The translations under genes and the position numbers were made by a program. Of a DNA stretch of 64,000 nt, positions 19,736 through 28,871 are shown one piece after another. The stretch covers positions 121,265-185,264 of the forward strand of contig NZ_CAMZCS010000004.1 of assembly GCF_947305105.1 (NCBI RefSeq), given 5' to 3'. The number at the start of each line of letters is the position of its first letter. Position 1 is the first letter of the stretch. The notes below the pieces were generated by a model, which ran no database searches, was not told the origin of the DNA, and was given only the letters and a program-made list of their open reading frames with translations. Origin of the DNA: an uncultured Fibrobacter sp. GTDB lineage: Bacteria > Fibrobacterota > Fibrobacteria > Fibrobacterales > Fibrobacteraceae.

Positions 19736-20132
19736 TGTGGTATCCTTTGAAAATTTTACGAGGGAAAATATAGAAAAACGCCCACTTAAAAGGGGAAGAC
19801 CTCAGCTAATCATTGAGGCAACAAACCGAATGCCCGTAGTTCTCACTATTACCCCAGTTCTGATAGGCGTTTTTCACGATCACTCTATCGATTTTGACTG
19901 TTAATATCATATAGGACACACCATAGGGACTTCCTTCAGAAGAACTCCAGAAGCTTGCACCAGGATTCTTCATAGCCGTAGCTGTTTTCAGTTTCATACA
20001 AACTTTTGTTTCACGTTCGTAAAAAAACACACGTAAACAAACTTTTTCGGCTCATTTTCGCCGGAAAATCGTCTTACATATTACAGGACCATTCCGTCCT
20101 GCCGCTTTTCGGGGCGAACCCGACTTAATCTC
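19736..20132. other. Intergenic region between glnS and the Rpn-like gene
   Basis: About 400 bp with no intact gene. It holds the glnS promoter region on the left and the FISUMP remnant in the middle. The right end is AT-rich with no clear terminator or ribosome site before the Rpn-like ATG. Confidence 0.6.
19806..19973 (-). pseudogene. FISUMP-domain C-terminal remnant
   Basis: A short leftward frame encodes GASFWSSSEG followed about 40 residues later by HSVCCLND, matching the end of the FISUMP domain (compare FWSSAGS and NSVRCVKD in the intact gene at 45.5 kb). The signal peptide, linker and N-terminal two-thirds of the domain are missing. No ribosome site is visible. It is most likely a decayed fragment. 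Confidence 0.7.
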
Positions 20133-21158
20133 ATGACAGGAAAGAAGCAAAGAAAACAAAAACCGATTCGCAAGAAACCGATACCCGAGCGACTGCAAGG
20201 GCAAGTCTATCTGGATCCTAGGTTCGACACGGGCTTCAAGGAACTCTTCGACAGCGAGGATGCGCTCAAGGACTTCCTGAACGGAGTTCTGCAACTGGAG
20301 GGTAACGACAAAATCAAGAACCTCACCTTCACCTTTGACAAGACTATAACGATGCGTTCCGCATTGAGCAAGAAGGTCATCTTAGACATCTTCGCCACTA
20401 CGGGATCAGGACGATTCATTGATGTGGAAATGCAGAAGGCGGAGCACGACTTCTTTACCGACAGGGCTATCCTATACAAGGCATTCCTGATTATCAAAGG
20501 CAAACAGGAAATGGAACATTCCAAGGAATTCTTGGCACTCTCCAAAGTGGAGCGTGAAAGCAAGCGCTACGAGCTTCCGGAGACGGTGGCCATATGGATT
20601 TGCGATTTTGATCTGCCCGATTCCAGGGAAGATGAATACCTAGATGAATGGGCGCTATATAGCCGCAACTCACTGAAAAACGGCAGTACCGCACCTATCT
20701 TCGCAAAAAATAAGTATATTATGATAAGTCTACCCAAATTCAAGAAATCCATCAGCGAAGTTAACGATTCCGTAGATGCTTGGCTGTATCTGCTGAACCA
20801 CGCTGGGGACGGCAAGGAGTTGCCCCACTTCGGCAACGAAATCTTGGAAGAAGCCCTGGAGCGCATCCGGGTAGACAACGCAGACGATGAACTCTTAACG
20901 AGGCAGGAAAAGGACATGGTGACGAAGGAAGAATTATCAACGGTGATTGCCAGTAGAGTTCTTCGAAGTCTGGCAGGAGCCCAGGCCGAAGGCCATGCCA
21001 AAGGACTTGCCGAGGGACTTGCCGAAGGCCGAGCCAAGGGACTTACCGAAGGCAAATCCAAGGGGCACAATGATGCGATTTCCATACTGCAGGGCATGAA
21101 CCTATCGCCCGAACAGATATCCGAGTTCAAGGCAAAACTTGCCGCATTGAGCAAATAG
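20133..21158 (+). CDS. Rpn-family recombination-promoting nuclease / putative transposase
   Basis: A 341-residue PD-(D/E)XK nuclease-family protein of the PF12784/TIGR01784 group (Rpn/YhgA-like). Signs: YLDPRFDTGFKELFDSEDALKDFLN at the N-terminus, the nuclease core ILDIFATTGSGRFIDVEMQ, then AILYKAFLIIKGKQ. The C-terminus carries the usual coiled repeats (AEGLAEGRAKGLTEGKSKG). E. coli RpnA-E are DNA endonucleases that promote RecA-independent recombination; in Fibrobacter and Bacteroidetes such genes are multi-copy. The ATG lacks a clear ribosome site. A run of ten C follows the stop codon. Confidence 0.85.
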   Translation: MTGKKQRKQKPIRKKPIPERLQGQVYLDPRFDTGFKELFDSEDALKDFLNGVLQLEGNDKIKNLTFTFDKTITMRSALSKKVILDIFATTGSGRFIDVEMQKAEHDFFTDRAILYKAFLIIKGKQEMEHSKEFLALSKVERESKRYELPETVAIWICDFDLPDSREDEYLDEWALYSRNSLKNGSTAPIFAKNKYIMISLPKFKKSISEVNDSVDAWLYLLNHAGDGKELPHFGNEILEEALERIRVDNADDELLTRQEKDMVTKEELSTVIASRVLRSLAGAQAEGHAKGLAEGLAEGRAKGLTEGKSKGHNDAISILQGMNLSPEQISEFKAKLAALSK

Positions 21159-21185
21159 CCTCCCCCCCCCCGAATCAGCGCAAGC

Positions 21186-22106
21186 CTACTCGTTCCAAAG
21201 CCAGGTGCTCAGGTAACGCTCGCCCGTATCGGGGAGCACCGCTACAATGCGCTTGCCCTTGAATTCGGGGCGCTTCGCCACCGTGAGGGCACATTCCAAA
21301 GCGGCACCGGAAGAAATCCCGACAAAGATGCCCTCCTCGGCGGCAGCCGCGCGGGCCGCACTCCCGGCCTTCTCGGTGCTGGTGAGGTACACCTCGTCGA
21401 CCACCTTCGGGTCGTAGATTTTCGGGATGAAGTTCGCGCCGATTCCCTGAATCTTGTGCGGGCCCGCGACGCCCTTGCTAATCATGGGAGAATCGTCGGG
21501 TTCGATGGCGATTACATAAATGTTCGGGTTCTTCTCCTTGAGGTACTTGGCCGTACCCGACACGGTACCGCCGGTCCCCGCCGTCGCGATGAACACGTCC
21601 ACCTTGCCGTCGGTATCGCGCCAAATTTCGGGACCCGTCGTGAGGTAGTGCGCTTCCGGGTTTGCCGGATTCTCGAACTGCTGCGGGATAAAGCTTCCCG
21701 GGTTCTGCGCAGCAATCTCGTTTGCCTTCTCAATGCAGCCGGCCATGCCCTTCGCGCCTTCAGTCAGCACGACCTCAGCCCCGAGCGCCTTCAAGAGCAG
21801 CCTGCGTTCCATGCTCATGGAATCGGGCATCGTGAGCACCACCTTGTAGCCCTTCACGGCCCCTACGTAGGCAAGGCCCACGCCCGTGTTGCCGCTGGTC
21901 GGTTCAATGATGAGGGCCCCCGGTTTGAGTTTGCCATCGCGTTCGGCAGCCTCAATCATGCTCAGCGCCACACGGTCTTTCGCGCTGCCGAGCGGGTTGA
22001 ACATTTCGAGTTTCACGAAGACTTCGGCTTCGCTGTCGTTAATCTTGTTGATGCGCACGAGCGGCGTTTTGCCGATGGTTTCGAGAATGCTGTTGTAAAT
22101 AGCCAT
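21186..22106 (-). CDS. cysK: Cysteine synthase A (O-acetylserine sulfhydrylase)
   Basis: A PLP enzyme of 306 residues that makes cysteine from O-acetylserine and sulfide. The PLP lysine is in NPLGSAKDRVA, the substrate loop is EPTSGNTGVGLA, and the phosphate loop is TAGTGGTVSGTA. A GISSGAAL block and the C-terminal VAVLPDTGERYLST are typical of CysK. The length matches the family. The start codon is preceded immediately by seven T and an 11-bp inverted repeat whose distal arm contains the only Shine-Dalgarno-like GGAG, so initiation may be controlled by that hairpin. Confidence 0.97.
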   Translation of the reverse strand: MAIYNSILETIGKTPLVRINKINDSEAEVFVKLEMFNPLGSAKDRVALSMIEAAERDGKLKPGALIIEPTSGNTGVGLAYVGAVKGYKVVLTMPDSMSMERRLLLKALGAEVVLTEGAKGMAGCIEKANEIAAQNPGSFIPQQFENPANPEAHYLTTGPEIWRDTDGKVDVFIATAGTGGTVSGTAKYLKEKNPNIYVIAIEPDDSPMISKGVAGPHKIQGIGANFIPKIYDPKVVDEVYLTSTEKAGSAARAAAAEEGIFVGISSGAALECALTVAKRPEFKGKRIVAVLPDTGERYLSTWLWNE

Positions 22107-22136
22107 AAAAAAAGTTCTCCGTACTGTACGGAGAAC
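22107..22136 (-). terminator. Terminator-like hairpin that also covers the cysK ribosome site
   Basis: Perfect 11-bp arms (GTTCTCCGTAC and its complement) with a single-base centre are followed by seven T reading leftward, and the cysK ATG comes directly after. It can end the upstream lipoprotein transcript. Its 3' arm also contains GGAGAAC, the only candidate cysK ribosome site, 10 nt from the ATG. Confidence 0.75.
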
Positions 22137-22164
22137 AATCTAGCATTTTTTTTGATTTACTTGA

Positions 22165-23562
22165 TTAATCCTGAACGGGGTGGACTAAGGTTACATACAT
22201 ATTTTCACACAGGCTTGCCTGTTGGCCGAGAATAGCATCGAGCGTGACACCCGTGAAATTCTTGACGGCACAAGCCATCCCTACATTATTCACCATTCCC
22301 TTTGAAGGATAATTATAGAACGAACCCGCAACCGATTCACATTCCGTTCTGAACAAAGTTTCCACACTTTCACTCTCCATAGATCCTGCCACTAAATAAA
22401 CAATTACAGAATCAGAGTACTGAAGAATCGTATTGTAAAGATTACGCAAATTATAATACCCCGACAACCAGTTTGCAGAACGTTCTAGTCCGAATTTGTC
22501 CCTGAACACATCGACATCGCAACGAGTTGAACCCGCACCTACATAATATTTTTCTGAAGAAGAGCCGAACGCATAGTATCGAGCCGCTTCATAGACCCAC
22601 AGTCCATCAAATTGGTCTATCTCGGATTTTGAGGGGAATGCCATCGCAAGGCTATCCAATACAGCACGCTCATCATCAGAGACATTCAACGTTTCAACAT
22701 CCGGCTTTATGATAAAAGAACGATTTGCACTTGTATCGATACCCACTGCAGGCGACGAGGGCAACTCCTGGCGAGGATCAACAACGGGAGTATCCACGGG
22801 ATTATTGTCATCGCACTTCTTCCCTGTCTCTTCTATGCATTTCTCGTTAGGGTCAATAGGATCGTGAGACGTTTCAACAAAGACGCTTGAACTGGAGAAA
22901 TCGCGTGACGTCGAAGACAGAGTTGAAAAAAGCATAGTCGTTGAGTTTGCGCCTGTAGTAATAGCATAGCACAATTCGCCCGAGAAATTCGATAAACTAT
23001 TAAAGGCTTTATTGAAATCAACGGTCGTATCCGCAGGAATTGATCCATCATCAAAGCAATACGCCTTCACGTTGCCATTTTCATCACAAGATTGTTCGCT
23101 ATTCTTTCCATTATTGACAGAAACATTGGAATGGCACGAAGCAATAAATTCCGCGAGAAAGCTATCACAAGAGCTTCCAAAGTTTTTCATTTCTATGGAT
23201 TTTTCAACAAGGCCGTTATTTACCTTGAGTTTTGCCTCATAGGATTTTCCATCAGCCGTACAAGCGGCTATAGCACCATTTTCTTCGCCATAGACAACAA
23301 TTTCGCCACGGGAGAGGGGCTCTTTCGCGGTCGCTTTCGTCGAGAAAACAATGTCCTGAGCAACGTTAGCGGAATTGCCCTGGGAGCTACTTACAGAAGC
23401 ACCATCCGAAGAGCTCGCAGCCACCTCACTAGAAGAACTTATGTTTTCAGCGGTTGCGTTCGGGACTGTCGTCGTCCCGGCCACGGAAGAATCTTCTAAG
23501 GAGCAAGCGGTCAGTGCACAAAGGGCAAGACCGATATAAGAGATCTGTTTAAGGTTAAGCAT
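22165..23562 (-). CDS. Ser-rich linker lipoprotein paired with TIGR02147 copy B
   Basis: A 465-residue lipoprotein: signal peptide with lipobox LTAC (Cys about 20), a Ser-rich linker (SSSSEVAASSSDG), then a domain with cysteines in a pattern (C-TADGKSY, SSCDSFLAEFIASC, QSCDENG, AYCFDDG) shared with the lipoprotein at 36.4 kb. The C-terminal half has no known domain. The ATG at 23562 has an AAGGAGG ribosome site and overlaps the end of the TIGR02147 gene by 8 bp. It is likely an outer-membrane or surface protein of unknown ligand. Confidence 0.8.
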   Translation of the reverse strand: MLNLKQISYIGLALCALTACSLEDSSVAGTTTVPNATAENISSSSEVAASSSDGASVSSSQGNSANVAQDIVFSTKATAKEPLSRGEIVVYGEENGAIAACTADGKSYEAKLKVNNGLVEKSIEMKNFGSSCDSFLAEFIASCHSNVSVNNGKNSEQSCDENGNVKAYCFDDGSIPADTTVDFNKAFNSLSNFSGELCYAITTGANSTTMLFSTLSSTSRDFSSSSVFVETSHDPIDPNEKCIEETGKKCDDNNPVDTPVVDPRQELPSSPAVGIDTSANRSFIIKPDVETLNVSDDERAVLDSLAMAFPSKSEIDQFDGLWVYEAARYYAFGSSSEKYYVGAGSTRCDVDVFRDKFGLERSANWLSGYYNLRNLYNTILQYSDSVIVYLVAGSMESESVETLFRTECESVAGSFYNYPSKGMVNNVGMACAVKNFTGVTLDAILGQQASLCENMYVTLVHPVQD

Positions 23563-24388
23563 GGCTTCCTCCTTCAATCTTATTTGTAAATGGGAAAAGT
23601 TGGAAATTGAGTCCGTAGACCTGGTTTAAATTCTCTGTTTCATTGGCGATAGCGGCAATTTTCTTAGCGCAGGTATCGATTTCGGCGACAATGCGCGAGT
23701 AGTTCGCCTCGTTCACGCCGATGGTCATGCCCGTGAAGTAGCGTTCGCTCGCACTGTAGCGGTCGACCGCACGCACTGCCATGTTGCCCATCTCCTTGTG
23801 CATGGCACGGATGGCAATGGGCAACGCTTCCGGCGAACCGGTGACAGACTTCTCGGTTTGCGTATAGACTTTATCGCCGTTCTTCTTCAAGAATCCCGTT
23901 TTCACCAAAAAGGCAAGAATGTCGCGGACTTCCTCGGCGGAGATGTATTCTTTGCATTCGTCAGCGAGCTTGCGAGGCTGTGCGCCAGGCATCATCGGAG
24001 CAAGTTCACGAATGACAGGATACTTCCACGATTCATAATACTGGAAGGTTTCGCTATCCACAACGCGCACCTTGTGCTCAAGGGCGATTTTCTCCATCTT
24101 GAGGAGAGTCGCCTTTTTGTCGGCATCCTTAGTCGCCTTGGCAAGCACTACGAGCAGCGAAAAGTATTCCTCTTCGTACCCAGTAAGGCCCATTGCCTTG
24201 GAAACCTGCAGCATCTTGACCTTGCTCAACCCGCTCTTCCCTTCGCATACCAACTTGAGATACGTCGGGGAAGTAAAACCGGCAAGCTTGGAAAACTCCC
24301 TCCACGAGAACGCGCCCGTACGCTTGCGCTCGTCGTAGAAGTCTTGCATGTACTTGCGGTAGTCTTTGTATTCAGTTATCGGTTTCAT
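23555..24388 (-). CDS. TIGR02147/DUF4423 family regulator-like protein (copy B)
   Basis: 277 residues beginning MKPITEYKDYRKYMQDFY, the canonical family start. A helix-turn-helix-like region follows (FSWREFSKLAGFTSPTYLKL, then CEGKSGLSKVKMLQVSKAMGL), and the DUF4423 helical part ends NFQLFPFTNK. I infer a DNA-binding regulator. The frame extends 24 codons upstream but into AT-rich sequence with the ATGATAC boxes, so I use 24388. It overlaps the lipoprotein downstream and is divergent from rubrerythrin. Confidence 0.87.
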   Translation of the reverse strand: MKPITEYKDYRKYMQDFYDERKRTGAFSWREFSKLAGFTSPTYLKLVCEGKSGLSKVKMLQVSKAMGLTGYEEEYFSLLVVLAKATKDADKKATLLKMEKIALEHKVRVVDSETFQYYESWKYPVIRELAPMMPGAQPRKLADECKEYISAEEVRDILAFLVKTGFLKKNGDKVYTQTEKSVTGSPEALPIAIRAMHKEMGNMAVRAVDRYSASERYFTGMTIGVNEANYSRIVAEIDTCAKKIAAIANETENLNQVYGLNFQLFPFTNKIEGGSHA

Positions 24389-24432
24389 GTTTATAAATCT
24401 ACCTAGAAAAAACGATTTGTGCAATAGTTGGA

Positions 24433-24524
24433 ATGATACAAAGTTCAAAAAATTCAACAATTTTCAACAAAAATTAGTTAAAATATGCAGAAATTTTTCT
24501 GAAATGATACAACACGTATCATTT
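24433..24524. promoter_or_regulatory. ATGATAC boxes between TIGR02147 copy B and rubrerythrin
   Basis: ATGATAC occurs at 24433-24439 and 24504-24510, and inverted (GTATCAT) at 24516-24522. The last two form a palindrome with 9-bp arms (AAATGATAC/GTATCATTT) and a 5-bp centre. It lies upstream of the rubrerythrin promoter and in the 5' region of the TIGR02147 gene, so it may control both. Confidence 0.6.
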
Positions 24525-24535
24525 GGCGATTTTTG

Positions 24536-24565
24536 TTGTCGCGACTTTGTCAAAAAAACTATATT
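24536..24565 (+). promoter_or_regulatory. Probable rubrerythrin promoter
   Basis: TTGTCG at 24536-24541 and TATATT at 24560-24565, 18 bp apart, about 58 bp before the rubrerythrin ATG and just downstream of the palindromic operator-like site. Confidence 0.45.
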
Positions 24566-24622
24566 GACAAAACAAAGACACAAGACAGGGTTTCTCGGAA
24601 CCCGCAACCCCAAGAGGAAACT

Positions 24623-25162
24623 ATGGCAAACAAGTACGCCGGAACCCAGACCGAAAAGAATCTCCAGGCCGCATTCGCAGGCGAATCCCAGGCCCGCAAC
24701 AAGTACACCTACTTCGCTAGCCGCGCCAAGAAGGATGGTTTCGAGCAGATTGCCGAACTCTTCCTGAAGACTGCCGATAACGAGAAGGAACACGCCAAGC
24801 TGTGGTTCAAGGAACTCGAAGGCATCGGTGACACAGCCGAAAACCTGAAGGCTGCTGCCGAAGGTGAAAACTACGAATGGACCGACATGTACGAAGGTTT
24901 CGCGAAGACCGCCGAAGAAGAAGGCTTCAAGGCCCTCGCCAACAAGTTCCGCATGGTCGCTGCAATCGAAAAGCGCCACGAAGAACGCTACCGCGCCCTC
25001 CTCAAGAACGTGGAAACCGCCGCCGTGTTCGAGAAGAGCGAAGTCAAGGTGTGGGAATGCCGCAACTGCGGCCACATCGTCGTCGGCACCAAGGCTCCGG
25101 CCGCATGCCCGGTGTGCGCCCATCCGCAGTCCTTCTTCGAAGTCACTGCTGAAAACTTCTAA
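24623..25162 (+). CDS. rbr: Rubrerythrin
   Basis: A 179-residue diiron peroxidase that reduces hydrogen peroxide in the cytoplasm of anaerobes. The four-helix part has the iron ligands in [28 protein letters not shown] and IEKRHEERY. The C-terminal rubredoxin-like domain has the two knuckles CRNCGH and [12 protein letters not shown]. Length and architecture match classical rubrerythrin. The ATG follows AAGAGGAAAC. A strong terminator follows, so it is monocistronic. Oxidative-stress control is likely, possibly through the palindrome upstream. Confidence 0.97.
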   Translation: MANKYAGTQTEKNLQAAFAGESQARNKYTYFASRAKKDGFEQIAELFLKTADNEKEHAKLWFKELEGIGDTAENLKAAAEGENYEWTDMYEGFAKTAEEEGFKALANKFRMVAAIEKRHEERYRALLKNVETAAVFEKSEVKVWECRNCGHIVVGTKAPAACPVCAHPQSFFEVTAENF

Positions 25163-25212
25163 ACAAGTCGTTTTGCGCTACTATTTAGCAAGAACGTCTT
25201 TTTGACACTGAC

Positions 25213-25241
25213 ATGTCCGGCTCCGGCCGGGCATTTTTTTA
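25213..25241 (+). terminator. Rubrerythrin terminator
   Basis: A 9-bp stem (ATGTCCGGC, one G-T pair) with a TCCG loop is followed by eight T. It overlaps the last bases of the convergent GSCFA gene. Confidence 0.85.
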
Positions 25242-26258
25242 AGGAGCCATGAAGCGTTCGCGTTCCTCGACGAGGTCAAGCCCGGGGATTTGCGATTCCA
25301 GTTCCGCAACCTGCGCAAGGCATTTCTTTGCGAACTCAACAGCCGCCGGTGTCGAAGCGTCGCTTATACGGTGGCGAGCACTTTTCAGGAACTTTTCCAC
25401 CTTGCGGATGTTCTCGCGCGTGGTCGCATCGCAATAAGTTTCGACCATGCGTTCAAAAATGTATTCCTCAGCCGTCTCGGACAAATGCACCATATCGGCA
25501 TCATAGAAGCGGTAATCGCGCAGTTCGTCCATCACGATTTCGTAACTCGGGAAGTATTCAACAGAGATTTCGCCGGAGGAATCGCCAGAACGTCCAGCCG
25601 CAAATTCCTCTACGATCCGGTTCACGGCCAATTGCAACGTTGCCTTGGAAAGCGTATTGTTGTGCATCCCGTCCCCCGCATGCCTGAGCGGCGACACGGT
25701 GAACACGACATGGACCTTCCCATGTCTTATTTTATGCAGGCTATCGACGATGTCGCGCAGCGCAGCAACCGCACGTTCCACAGAAATAAGTTCCCGAGTA
25801 AAGAGGCCCGGATCCTGCCGGTGGCAATTCGAGACCACCTCCCCTGTCTGCTTCAAGAAATAGACGAACGCCGTGCCCAGCGTAACAAAAACAGCATCGG
25901 AGCTTTGCAGGAATGTTCTTGCACGGGCTGCAGCATCGTTCAGGTTCGCGACGCAGCCTTCGCGGGTCGGCGCCGAGAGCGAGCCGTGCGCGCCCCAGCA
26001 ATGCCATAACGGAGCTCGGGCATCCTGGAAAACATCCCCTTCCCCGTAGGTTTTTGCATCTGCGATGTTCTTCAGCATGGCTGCAATTGAAAGCGGATTG
26101 TAGATGGTCCCGAAGGGATTCGAAAGCACGTGGAATTTCCTTTCCGTAAAGCGCCTCGAAATATTGTCGGCAAAGCAGGAGCCGATAAAGGCGACTTTCC
26201 CGGTGTAGTCAATTTGCCAATCCGGGACAGAGATGTCTGTTTTCGTGAAAAATTCCAT
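25239..26258 (-). CDS. GSCFA domain protein (SGNH-like hydrolase)
   Basis: A 339-residue member of the GSCFA family (PF08885), named after the motif seen here in VAFIGSCFADNISRRF. Other family blocks are LSNPFGTIYNPLSI, SDAVFVTLGTAFVYF, VFTVSPLRH and YFPSYEIVMDELRDYRFYDADMVH, which resemble the catalytic blocks of SGNH esterases. In this fold the Ser of GSCFA and the final D-x-x-H would be catalytic. The substrate is unknown. It stands alone between convergent rubrerythrin and the divergent DUF4419 gene. Confidence 0.88.
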   Translation of the reverse strand: MEFFTKTDISVPDWQIDYTGKVAFIGSCFADNISRRFTERKFHVLSNPFGTIYNPLSIAAMLKNIADAKTYGEGDVFQDARAPLWHCWGAHGSLSAPTREGCVANLNDAAARARTFLQSSDAVFVTLGTAFVYFLKQTGEVVSNCHRQDPGLFTRELISVERAVAALRDIVDSLHKIRHGKVHVVFTVSPLRHAGDGMHNNTLSKATLQLAVNRIVEEFAAGRSGDSSGEISVEYFPSYEIVMDELRDYRFYDADMVHLSETAEEYIFERMVETYCDATTRENIRKVEKFLKSARHRISDASTPAAVEFAKKCLAQVAELESQIPGLDLVEERERFMAP

Positions 26259-26326
26259 GATGTAAATATAGCTCCTAGCCCTGTCGAAATGACTTCTTGC
26301 AACAGCTTCTATTGTATATTTAAGCT

Positions 26327-27502
26327 ATGATTAGATTTATTCTCTTGCTGGTTTTCGCAATTGGTTTTAGCACAGCTGCCGCAGACGCCATTGTCAAGGA
26401 CAAGGACGTCAAGGACAGTACACCCCAATATACCATGACACATGACATTGGGTTAGGCAACAAGCAAGTACTCTTGGACGAGCGCACCGGCAAAGAGTTT
26501 ATCAAGGAATTAAAAGGAAGCGGCAAGCGAAAACTTCCGCATCCGTTCGTCGGCATGTTAGGGGTCGCTTTTGCCAACCACCATTCCATCGAGATTTATC
26601 CCGACGATATCTGGCTCATGCTGATGGACGGAATCCGCCAGCACGTCAAGCACAACCGCGACGCGCTCAAGGACAAGTTCGTGCGGGACGGGGCGGACAC
26701 AAACATCGTCATTATAGACAATTCCCTTACTCCACAATCACCGCCAAGCGCTTGGAAGAAGGACATCACTCAAATATACGACACACTTTACAAAAAACTC
26801 CCCGAAGCCACAAGAACCGCGTTTGAAGTTGACTTCTCCACATCCACCGCCATCGACAAATTCGTCACAAAGACGATGGTCATGTCCATCAGTTCGGAAT
26901 ACTACACCTACACCATAATGACATTGTGCGGGATCCCCCAAATTTTCATCAAGGGAAACAAGCAAGACTGGCAAAAACTGAAAGATTCATTCGACAAGCT
27001 GGCAAGCATTCTGGATATGACTTGGTGGGCGGAGCAAATCGACCCCATCCTAAATGAATTTATTCTTACTTTCGATAAAAAGTTCAATATGGAATTCTGG
27101 AGAGGCATCTACAAGTACATTCCGCCAGGACACGGAAGCGGAACCGTTCCGCACATCAACGGATGGATTACAAAATTCTTCCCCTACATCGACAAGATAG
27201 GCCAAGAACGGATGATGATGGAACAAATGCCCAAAGAATTTATAGAATCGCTTGATGACAAGATGAAAGAAAAGGTAAAGAAAAACCTAGCAGAAGCGAA
27301 GCAACCTTTGAAGCATCGGACCGACTGGGACAAGCCTCTTGAATACAAGGATTTCACCATCGGGAAGAACGATATTCCTGTCAAATGGAAATATCTAGGC
27401 AAAGAAATCCCCTTGCAGCTTTCCACCGGATTCTGGGGAGTGACCATCGACCCGAAAACAAAGCACCTGAAAACCATCCGCGGCTACATTTTGACGCGCT
27501 GA
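26327..27502 (+). CDS. DUF4419 domain exported protein
   Basis: A 391-residue protein with a signal peptide (about 1-20) and a DUF4419 domain. The family core is visible in HPFVGMLGVAFANHHSIEIYPDDIWLMLMDG, QHVKHN, then YYTYTIMTLCGIPQIFIKGNKQDW. DUF4419 proteins occur in bacteria and fungi and have no established function. The signal peptide points to a periplasmic or surface location, which I infer. No operon partner is close; the next gene starts 94 bp later. Confidence 0.82.
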   Translation: MIRFILLLVFAIGFSTAAADAIVKDKDVKDSTPQYTMTHDIGLGNKQVLLDERTGKEFIKELKGSGKRKLPHPFVGMLGVAFANHHSIEIYPDDIWLMLMDGIRQHVKHNRDALKDKFVRDGADTNIVIIDNSLTPQSPPSAWKKDITQIYDTLYKKLPEATRTAFEVDFSTSTAIDKFVTKTMVMSISSEYYTYTIMTLCGIPQIFIKGNKQDWQKLKDSFDKLASILDMTWWAEQIDPILNEFILTFDKKFNMEFWRGIYKYIPPGHGSGTVPHINGWITKFFPYIDKIGQERMMMEQMPKEFIESLDDKMKEKVKKNLAEAKQPLKHRTDWDKPLEYKDFTIGKNDIPVKWKYLGKEIPLQLSTGFWGVTIDPKTKHLKTIRGYILTR

Positions 27503-27596
27503 CGCCCGCCTTTTACTACATTTGTTACATCAACATACTCTACCGGGATCGCCATCCCGATGGATTAACTCTCAACAAATGAGGAACAAACAAAAA

Positions 27597-28871
27597 ATGG
27601 CAAGAGCTTTGATTATCGGTTGTGGCGCCGTCGCCACAGTTGCTATCAAGAAGTGCTGCACCTGCAGCGAAGTCTTCAGCGAAATCTGCATTGCGAGCCG
27701 TCATCGCGAAAACTGCGAAAAGCTGGCACAGGAACTCCGCCCGAACACGAAGACGGTCATCACGACTGCCGCCGTGGACGCCGACAAGGCAGAGAACGTT
27801 GTAAAGCTCATCAAGGAATACAAGCCCGACCTGGTGATGAACATCGCGCTCCCCTACCAGGACCTCGCCATCATGGACGCCTGCCTCGAATGCGGCGTAA
27901 ACTACATGGACACGGCGAACTACGAGCCCGAAAACATCGACGACCCCGAGTGGCGCAAGGTCTACGACAAGCGCTGCAAGGAACAGGGCTTCAGCGCCTA
28001 CTTCGACTACAGCTGGCAGTGGGCATATAAAGAAAAGTTTGAAAAGGCCGGTCTCACGGCACTGCTCGGTTCCGGCTTCGACCCGGGTGTTTCCCAGGCC
28101 TACTGCGCCTACGCCCTCAAGCACCAGTTCGACACCATCGAAGAAATCGATATCCTCGACTGCAACGGCGGCGATCACGGTTACAAGTTTGCAACGAACT
28201 TCAACCCCGAAATCAACCTGCGCGAAGTTTCCGCTCCGGGCAGCTACTGGGACACCGACGAAAATGGCAAGGGCCACTGGGTCGAAATCCCGGCCATGAG
28301 CATCAAGCGCGAATACGTGTTTGACGAAGTGGGCAAGAAGGACATGTACCTGCTGCACCACGAAGAAATCGAATCGCTCGCCCAGAACATCCCGGGCGTG
28401 AAGCGCATCCGTTTCTTCATGACATTCGGCCAGAGCTACCTCGACCACATGCGCTGCCTCGAAGACGTGGGCATGCTCAGCACGCAGCCCATCAAGTTCC
28501 AGGGCCAGGAAATTGTGCCTATCCAGTTCTTGAAGGCTCTCCTTCCGGACCCGGCAAGCCTCGGCCCCCGCACCGTGGGCAAGACGAACATCGGTTGTAT
28601 CTTCAAGGGTACCAAGGACGGCAAGCCGAAGACCTACTACCTGTACAACGTCTGCGACCACCAGGAATGCTACAAGGAACTCGGTAGCCAGGCTATCGCC
28701 TACACCACCGGCGTTCCGGCCATGTGCGGCGCCATGATGGTACTTACTGGCAAGTGGAACAAGCCGGGCGTGCACACCGTCGAAGAATTTGATCCGGATC
28801 CGTTCATGGAAGCCCTCACCAAGTACGGCCTCCCGTGGAAGGAAAACTTTAACCCTGTTCTCGTTGACTAG
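27597..28871 (+). CDS. Carboxynorspermidine synthase-like (saccharopine dehydrogenase family)
   Basis: A 424-residue NAD(P)-binding enzyme. The N-terminus ARALIIGCGAVATVAIKKC is the dinucleotide fold, MNIALPYQDLAIMDACLECGVNYMDTANYEP is typical of saccharopine-reductase relatives, and GSGFDPGVSQAYCAY is strongly conserved in carboxynorspermidine dehydrogenase. That enzyme condenses aspartate semialdehyde with a diamine to carboxy(nor)spermidine. The neighbour speA supports a polyamine role: arginine to agmatine, then an S-adenosylmethionine-independent spermidine route. The matching decarboxylase (nspC) is not in this window. I start at the ATG that directly precedes the fold; GAGGAAC lies upstream. 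The stop codon opens repeat element B. Confidence 0.85.
   Translation: MARALIIGCGAVATVAIKKCCTCSEVFSEICIASRHRENCEKLAQELRPNTKTVITTAAVDADKAENVVKLIKEYKPDLVMNIALPYQDLAIMDACLECGVNYMDTANYEPENIDDPEWRKVYDKRCKEQGFSAYFDYSWQWAYKEKFEKAGLTALLGSGFDPGVSQAYCAYALKHQFDTIEEIDILDCNGGDHGYKFATNFNPEINLREVSAPGSYWDTDENGKGHWVEIPAMSIKREYVFDEVGKKDMYLLHHEEIESLAQNIPGVKRIRFFMTFGQSYLDHMRCLEDVGMLSTQPIKFQGQEIVPIQFLKALLPDPASLGPRTVGKTNIGCIFKGTKDGKPKTYYLYNVCDHQECYKELGSQAIAYTTGVPAMCGAMMVLTGKWNKPGVHTVEEFDPDPFMEALTKYGLPWKENFNPVLVD

Noticed and set aside
18062..19750. A 562-residue plus-strand frame opposite glnS
   Set aside because: It is full of Val/Ala/His/Leu from reverse reading of GC-rich codons and has no domain; glnS on the other strand is unambiguous.
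21161..21171. Run of ten C after the Rpn-like gene as a phase-variation switch
   Set aside because: It lies after the stop codon and outside any gene or promoter, so length change would have no obvious effect.
27540..28775. A 411-residue minus-strand frame opposite the carboxynorspermidine synthase-like gene
   Set aside because: Antisense shadow; no ribosome site and no domain.
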